This document shows positions 61,816 to 64,000 of a DNA stretch of 64,000 nt, in pieces. The notes beneath the pieces are model-generated. The model was not told where the DNA came from. It searched no databases and was given only the letters and a program-made list of their open reading frames with translations. Position 1 is the first letter of the stretch. Every line of letters starts with the position of its first letter. This stretch comes from Diabrotica undecimpunctata (Eukaryota > Arthropoda > Insecta > Coleoptera > Chrysomelidae). The stretch lies in assembly GCF_040954645.1 (NCBI RefSeq), contig NC_092803.1, forward strand, positions 123,213,961 to 123,277,960, written 5' to 3'. A program made the translations under genes and the position numbers.

Positions 61816-64000
61816 TTTACAAGTTGAATATTTAGTAACATTACGGTAGTCAAGATATTGGAAAAAATTTACTTCGGCTTTACAACTGAACGGGTTAAAA
61901 AAGTTAATCATGATAAAACAAAATTAACTTTTAATAACTCAAACATTTACATTTATTCTCCTCATTTTCAGATTTTCTTCATGATCATTGGTCATTGGTA
62001 ATGTTAATGTTTAATGTGTACATAAAAATTGAGTAGAATCTTACTTAAATCCCTTTTTTGAGTATAACAGATTTAAATATAACGTAAAGCTACTTACTTG
62101 ATGCTTATGTTATAGAATTTATAATGTATATTTCAAATATTATTTTTAAAAGTTTAGTACGTTTAAAAATATAAAAATACTCTATCATGTAAAAAATAAC
62201 TGTTAAACATATTTAACATTTGCAAATTGCATTTATTTCATTATTCTCTAAATAAATCTGATTTATTTCCACTAATCGGATATATTTTCACTTAAAATTT
62301 AAATTATTAAAATTAATATAGACACGAAAGATGGTGAGATTTTAGGAGGAGCTGTGCGAAAACTTTAAACTTTTAAAATCGTGAACAATAGTTTAATTCG
62401 AAGATTGAAATAAGTTCGTTTAAAATAGGAAAGACGGAAGACGAATATATAGAGGCAAACTTTTATTTCTAAATAATGAAAATTTAAACGGCAGTAACAA
62501 AATATTGTAAAAGAATAAAGTAGAGATGTAATATTAGAAAAACGTTACCAAAAAGTAGAAATAGATGGCAAAAATAGGGATTGTCCAAAGAAATTAAATG
62601 TACTGAACATCTAGAGTAAGAAGTAATAATCATTAAATAGGCCAGGCTGTAGAGTTTTTGTGTACTTTCGAAAATTAACAGCAAACCACCTCTATTATCT
62701 TTTGAAAATTGATTAGTAGAAAATAAAAAACCAAAATAAATACACAAATTAGCTTTTCGAATTCTATATGAAAAAGTCTTAAAAAATCGTGGTTCTTCGC
62801 AGAAAAAAATCAAAAAAACGGCTAAAATTTACCATTTTTGAAACATTCATAAATTGGGACTTTTATATTGGAAGGCTAACTCTCTGGATAATGTTTTAAT
62901 ACATTTATAATAATCTTTTTTATACAGGTGCAAGGTAGACGCTGCCCGACGAATGGTTTTTCAAAATCGTAATTTGAATATTTTGCACCGATATTTTGGG
63001 TTGCTCGGCATATTAAATATTCGATTTTATATATCGACTATATTATATTTGATTTTATAATCCAGTCGTCAGAGTTGACCTCTAAAAATTATACGAACAA
63101 TCTGAATTTTGCGAGAATTATTAATTTTGGGACCCCAAAAAGATGCAAAAAAGTTTACCACTTTTACCCTCGGGCTTTCTCTTAAAAACCCCCTCGTAGG
63201 GTGATAAAAACGCAAAAAATCGATTTACCAAGAATCTTTACTCCGCAGAAACAAATGTTTCAAATAAAAAATGTAGCTGAGATAATTTTAAACAAAAATG
63301 TTTATTAGCACTTTTTGTGTAGAATAAACCGTTCTCTCAGAAACAACGCTTGAAGCGACCGGCGATTTTAAATGTCAGTTACGCCCGCGAAATCAATTTT
63401 CAATAAAAGTTGTATCAGCTCGACGGTAAAAATTCGATATCTTTCGATCCAAGTATCCTATCGACAAAAATCAAGATGCGTATTTTGCCGTGAATAAACT
63501 CAGTATTATAAAGGTGTTAAATAAGTAAACATGGCGCGAATTTTTCCATTTTCACGATTCTCGTGAGATCAATAAAATTGATCACTTTCATTGACTATTC
63601 GTAGTAAAATTTCTATTTTTAGAGATCAATCTTTAAAACCTATGATATGAAATTTCAATTTTAAGTTGTGGCAACAAATATGATGCATTTGAAATATGAA
63701 GAAAAAGCGCAGAATTTAATGTTTTACATTACAAACGATCGCACGTCACGGGAAATGCCTCCAAGAAGACGATTCTGGGTGTCGTTTATAGCAGAAGTTT
63801 GGTTCTTTTGAAAAACGTACTAGTGTAATTGAAAAAAAAGTTTTAAACGTTTTAGATCGTTTGTTATGTGAAAGTTTAAATCCAGCTTTTTTTAAGCATA
63901 TTTTAAATGCCTCACATTTATTGTCAAAACTCAAAACTACAATTTCATGCTATAAGTTTTGAAGGTTAGTCTAGTAATCGAAACTTCATAGTGGCCAGTC
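61816..64000. other. AT-rich stretch, no gene recognised
   Basis: No RT, transposase or host-exon signature. 62930-63560 is more complex in base composition (TGCCCGACGAATGG, GGACCCCAAAAAG, CGCCCGCGAAATC) and looks like an old interspersed repeat, but I see no ends or coding frame. Confidence 0.45.

Overview
The window reads as nuclear DNA from an insect with a large, repeat-rich, AT-rich genome. The signs are spliced genes with long introns, long (TA)n runs, tRNA-derived SINEs, and abundant degraded non-LTR, Ty3/Gypsy, Tc1, pogo/Tigger and Helitron sequences of arthropod type. A beetle is my best guess but is inference only. There are no bacterial operons, ribosome-binding sites, CRISPR arrays or complete tRNA/rRNA genes.

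Host genes. One host gene can be modelled completely on the + strand: an RNF168-type E3 ubiquitin ligase with three coding exons (30590-30929, 36062-36677, 44784-45399). The splice phases match, giving 523 codons with RING, UMI-like, MIU1 and MIU2 segments. Its introns of 5.1 and 8.1 kb are full of transposons. The last two exons of a second, unidentified + strand gene probably lie at 14757-14903 and 18045-18090. A 64-codon minus-strand ORF at 50788-50982 with a downstream AATAAA is a weak third candidate.

Layout. 1-2.8 kb: 3' end of a Ty3/Gypsy element. 3.9-13.4 kb: a nearly full-length I-clade non-LTR element (minus) with a 14-bp target duplication. A recent Gypsy element (5854-10036) has landed inside its reverse transcriptase with its own 4-bp duplication. 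The Gypsy Pol ends in a TARG1/OARD1-like macrodomain plus a CCCH zinc finger. 14.7-18.1 kb: gene end with RTE-like, LOA-like and SINE relics in its intron. 18-30 kb: SINEs, RTE-like relics, a DDE_3 transposon interrupted by a LINE fragment, a 152-bp tandem array with Penelope-type hairpins, and a Helitron 3' end just upstream of the RNF168-like gene. 30.6-45.4 kb: RNF168-like gene; intron 2 holds a Tigger relic and a 4.1-kb DDE transposon with a complete Tc1 element nested in it. 46-64 kb: SINE, two further Tc1 elements (one inside a TA microsatellite), a LOA-like element, MITEs, and inverted repeats carrying hammerhead-ribozyme-like cores that bracket RT, Tigger and ORF fragments.

Most coding sequence is transposon-derived and broken. 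The features that stand out are the intact RNF168-like gene, the macrodomain-bearing Gypsy Pol, and the recurrent inverted repeats with hammerhead-like motifs. Family names rest on motif recognition by eye; no database search or folding program was run.
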